A DNA stretch of 64,000 nt from Sipunculus nudus (taxonomy: Eukaryota > Annelida > Sipuncula > Golfingiida > Sipunculidae). Within the stretch, counting starts at the first letter, position 1; every line of letters begins with the position of its first letter. The notes beneath the pieces are model-generated. The model worked only from the letters and a program-made list of their open reading frames with translations. It ran no database searches and was not told the DNA's origin. A program made the translations under genes and the position numbers. The stretch lies in contig CM049313.1 in the NCBI GenBank assembly GCA_026874595.1, positions 14,195,508-14,259,507 of the forward strand, written 5' to 3'. Below, in pieces: positions 59,901-64,000 of this stretch.

Positions 59901-59902
<2 letters not shown>
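57416..59902. mobile_element. Tigger-like MITE upstream of SULT copy C, carrying a nested element
   Basis: The ends CAGTAAAACCTCGGCTAACG and the reverse complement of CCGAGGTTTTACT match the MITE at 29347-29877. The outer parts (57416-57695 and 59732-59902) align with that 530-bp copy; the 2 kb in between is a later insertion. (TA)n flanks both sides. Confidence 0.75.
57696..59731. mobile_element. Nested DNA element with TACCGTA...AATAAGCGCC inverted ends
   Basis: The left end TACCGTAACGGCGTAATAAG and the reverse complement of the right end, TACCGTATTCGACGTAATAAG, are imperfect inverted repeats that both continue into gcgcctc. It interrupts the MITE at a point that is continuous in the copy at 29347. 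A 'ccgtatttgctcgtgtacagg' segment at 58096 resembles the end of a further element. Its open frames (58064-58255 and 58544-58798) have no known motif. Confidence 0.6.
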
Positions 59903-59962
<60 letters not shown>

Positions 59963-62225
59963 GGTCTTGGCGACCGATAGTTAATCAAATGAACGGTAAT
60001 AGGACATTGTTATCAATTGTACCTGATCAGTCCCAGTTTTATAATACCGAGCTATGAGCACTTAGTGTCAGCGACATTAAGAGACAGAATACATGGTTAT
60101 AAACACACACATATATATATTTATATATATATATATATATATATATTAAGATGTATAAATATCCCACTGCGAGTGAAACGACTTTTCTGTGTATACCCTT
60201 CAGTCTTCCAAGGTTATGATGTGAAGGCCAGGAAGTGTCATTTTTTTCTCCCACAAAACAAGGTTTGATTATGGAAGAGGGGTCAAACTACATTATAGCA
60301 CTACTCTGCGCAGTTTCTCGACTCAAAATGTATCATTTACAGGGGAAATATATACGTTGAATATAAACGATGTCATGTTGAATGTTAGTGACTGCACGTC
60401 TTACGGGTTGATTAAAGATAATCCAAACTGACAGATTTGCAATTGAGGTATATAAGAGGCTATGGTACCGATATAGTTTAAATATAAACATTCTTTCATA
60501 TTTTTTTGCAACGGACATTGTTATATATTTAAACTATATCTGTAACATAGCCGTTTACATACCTCAATTGCATCTATGCGGTCCAAATAGCATTGTGTGA
60601 ATAATGTATGGTAACTTATTGCATTATTATGCATCTAATTATTAAGTGTGATTTAAGAAAATGGTTAGATACTGGGTGAAAAACATATGACACCCTGGTG
60701 AATGAGAACAAAAAATAAATGTTGGTAGAGAAAATCTCGCCACTTGGCTTAAATATGAAATACGATATGTGAGGAGAAATACAGGAAAAACTAAATTCGA
60801 TTCATTTAAAACTTTTAAAATAAATCATTTATAGGGAATCTTGCAAATAAAATATTATTGTGAATAGAAATAACATACACATGTAGTTAGAAAATATTCT
60901 CATGAATACTGAATTACCATCCAAGGGAAATCAAAATCAAACTTCATTACATTTCAAGGAAACACATTTTTTTACATATCATACACGCATTCATAAAAAA
61001 AATATTACTTATACCGTGAAGTTCTTACCACAAACTAATAAATTTATGTAATTTGCATTTAAACAATTCTTATCTAACATACCTTTTTACCTTAGCCCTT
61101 GTGTATATAGAATTGCCCAATGCATTGTGTTGCTTGGATTTTAATGCCTACAAATCCGAACCAGTAAAGTCGTTCAGTTTTGTCAGTCCGATTATGCCAA
61201 GTGTGTCAGGAGAGTATTTTATTGGTTAATCTTCACGTTGAATTTCAACAAATCAAGTTTGGGGTTATCGCAGCAGTATTGCAAATATATCTGATGAATT
61301 CTTTCCTTATTTCTGTTGATTTCGAATATCTGATCGAGAGCTTAACTTAGTTGAGAGACTTTATCGGTGAATTTAGATAGTGAGTCATGAATATCCTTCA
61401 TATTCCTCGTACGTTATCACTTTATCAACAAAGTCTGGTGACCTTTGACCTCATTCAATATGCATAGATTTTGCCGAGAATCAAATTGAGATTGGACACG
61501 TCATTGATTAATATTTATAGTGAGTTTCATGAGAATCTATCGCTGGTCGATAAAATAGACACTAAAGGTGATTAGACGGCCAGACGGACATACGCTCAGA
61601 CCTGGGCTACCAATAACATGGTACGACCCAGCTTATAATTGCGTGATAAGGATATGGAAAATAAATAATCACAGGCGGGGGCCCAAAAGATACACCTACC
61701 ACGTAAATAGGTATTGGACAAGAGAAAACTGATATATGGGAACACTTATGAAATGTCTACAAAAAATGATGGATACACAGCCTGAGCTGATCCAAAATGA
61801 TCATCTGTTCCTAGTGAAGCGGAGGATGTAGGAGCTTCCAGATTTACTCTCTGTAGGCTTACAGATAAGTAACCCAATGCAATTAATACTAATAAAATCT
61901 AAATTTGACACTTTGTAAGGAAATCATTGTATACATTTGCTTTTGGGTCTTAATTTTGGATTACAGCTCAGCACAACTTAATCCTCAACTAAGACAGCTG
62001 TTGACACACAGACCAACTCACAAAAGCTTTCCGCTTGTCTTGAGGCAAGTTCGAGGTTTAAATGAAATTGCTATAAAATGAAGGGATAACTGTTACCTTT
62101 GACTTCTATCACCAACATAATTGATGTCCTTTTTTCCAACCGAGCCTAGACCTTTCTTTCTAAAGAATTGAAGATCATGTCACTCTTGACGGAGTCCATT
62201 ATTAGGGCATTTGACACGTGATACT
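59903..62225. other. Distal part of the duplicated flank, then unassigned sequence
   Basis: (TA)n at about 59904-59961 and 60113-60146. 59965-60110 and 61395-61620 match the region upstream of copy B. A shorter inverted pair (60415-60550, 'catacctcaattg' type) is visible. The rest shows no gene. Confidence 0.45.
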
Positions 62226-63015
62226 TGTTACGGAACCTAATATAAACAGATCACCTATGCGTGATGGACACAAATTCTGTAACGGAGATAAAAAAAAATC
62301 AGTTTCTGTAACACTAGGCAGCGGGAAACGTCTAGGGGAATGAATAAAGAAGTCAGTGGTTTTTCTGTTAACAAATAACTATAATTTATTCTTAAAACAA
62401 CCCTAACAATACAATACACTTAATCAATACAATTATACAGTAAAACAGCGTTATAGCAACAAGTCAATACAATCACACAGAAAGTAATGGTACAGTACCT
62501 CGATATCAATACCGTCACCAAGATAAGTCCTTTGAATGTAAACTCTCGGAGAATGACAGTCCAGTGGAAAGTTCTTGCAACAACACAGAAAGTGAACTGA
62601 AGTCCAAATGTATAAAATCAAGGTGAAATCTTTGAAAATGTATAATTGCCGCATTCGTCGGATAAGGTCTTAGAATCTGACACACGCTTCAGCGTCCGCT
62701 GGTATCTGCTCTGCTGTCTGCCCCCTGGTTCTAAACAACAGCCCCTTTATATACCTTCACACCCCAAACCGGGAATATTCCACTTCTCGAACAGTCTATA
62801 AGGACCCTACTCCACAGTAAACACGCGTTTCAGGAATTCTCTAGAAAGACATCGCTGTGTATCTACACATACCAGGCTCATCACGTGACCCACGACCAGG
62901 CGTGAAAACTCAAGGCCCACATGACAACGAGAGTTCAACCAGTACGGACTAAACACAAAATGAAACAACAACACGAGTTACGCCCGTGTCACACAATAAA
63001 AGAGCACCTGTAACA
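62226..63015 (-). repeat. Solo LTR of the Gypsy family at 37402-44160
   Basis: 790 bp from TGTTACGGAACC to CACCTGTAACA, alignable along its whole length with the LTR at 37402-38174. TACT flanks both sides (62222-62225 and 63016-63019), a 4-bp target duplication. There are no internal sequences, so the body was lost by LTR recombination. Confidence 0.88.
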
Positions 63016-63019
63016 TACT

Positions 63020-63607
63020 GTCTTCTACATAATTCTGAAAAACAATTGAAAAAGTATAAAAATCAGCATGATGCATATCAAAATTACCATCTGGATTATA
63101 TATGCATTATATACACTTATTAGAAACGACGGGTTTGCAATGACACTGAGACAGGTAAAATGTTGTATATTACATTTGTGAACGTATATAATTAAAAAGA
63201 CATAATCACAAATCTTTGGTAACCACCGCTACCAGTAAACACCACATATTCACCAATTGGCTCAGAATATGTTTTAATACCTTTCATGAACTGGAGTTAT
63301 ATTAATAATAAACAGAACTAAAAATGTAATGTGCTGCTCTTTTAAAGCTCTGGTCATATACCTGCATGAAAAGAAGCACCGCTAATTTTGCAATGTTTAT
63401 TGCACTTAGATTACAGACCTCTTCTATCATTGCAGTTATATTATAATTTATGTCAGCATTACGATGCTTCTGGCAACGTCAAATGCTACAAAAGGCATAT
63501 TTTCTGCATATCTTTTATATATTTATTTTTATGATGCAATATACCTGTATATGATATATTATGTGGATTGTCCGGTATGCTGTGGTTTAGGGTTTAAATA
63601 TATATAT

Positions 63608-63671
<64 letters not shown>

Positions 63672-64000
63672 CATGGAAAGATAAAACAATTTATCGAGGT
63701 ACAGCATGATATGGTAATACCAAAATCTGGCGAAGGAACTATTCGTCATAACACAATTCTCAGTACATTCTTCCATGTTTCTTGGACTGTTTACCAGCGC
63801 CAAATCCCCAGAGTTTTCGGAGAACTCGTTTCTGTCGGATTGAACATACCATTACCGTCATGTTGAAGATGATACATATACAGCTTAGGTAGAATTTCAT
63901 GCGATTTTTTAAAGTAAATGTTATCGTCGGTAATAACACAGGCATTTGTTTTTATGCTATTATCTTAAGATAATAAGAGTAAGCCGTGGACGAACATGCA
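63020..64000. other. AT-rich end of window
   Basis: A (TA)n tract covers about 63599-63669. Open frames around it are translations of the repeat. No gene was recognised. Confidence 0.5.

Overview
The window is AT-rich animal nuclear DNA. Its genes have short exons with GT/AG introns, (TA)n microsatellites are everywhere, and transposable elements fill most of the space. The mix (2A-bearing CR1-type LINE, tyrosine-recombinase retrotransposon, Helentron/pearl-like tandem-core element, a Gypsy element with integrase before reverse transcriptase) suggests a marine invertebrate, most likely a mollusc. That is an inference from element types; no species-specific marker was seen. There is no sign of prokaryotic genes, CRISPR or operons.

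The host genes are a family of cytosolic sulfotransferases (SULT), all on the minus strand, in a duplicated block. Copy A (2153-7024) has all six coding exons but carries a poly-G frameshift in its first exon and has lost the end of its fifth exon. Copy B (25822-28604) is a pseudogene: three middle exons are gone, one acceptor is mutated and exon 5 is split by a LINE ORF1 fragment that encodes a 2A peptide. Copy C (36065-55867) is complete and reads through as a 319-residue enzyme with all expected PAPS-binding and catalytic motifs. Its fourth intron is about 15 kb and holds a decayed Gypsy element, a foldback repeat, a piggyBac-like MITE and a hairpin MITE. Two further SULT exon remnants (1850-1971 and 35251-35371) lie 3' of copies A and C.

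Copies A, B and C share not only exons but introns and 5' flanks. The 5' flank of copy A stops near 7960 and resumes near 21930. The roughly 14 kb between is a nested transposon pile: split direct repeats typical of a Ngaro-like YR retrotransposon appear to enclose a Jockey-like LINE, which is itself split by a 3.6 kb Helentron-like element with a 336-bp tandem core. The YR element also has a 298-bp segment of its reverse transcriptase present three times.

A Tigger-like MITE sits in the shared 5' flank of B and C but is absent from the matching site of A, so the order of duplications and insertions can be read. Outside these blocks (22.5-25.4 kb, 30.5-35 kb, 44.4-46.1 kb, 47.1-50.0 kb, 61.6-64 kb) I see degenerate repeats, microsatellites, one solo LTR and short open stretches that I do not recognise.
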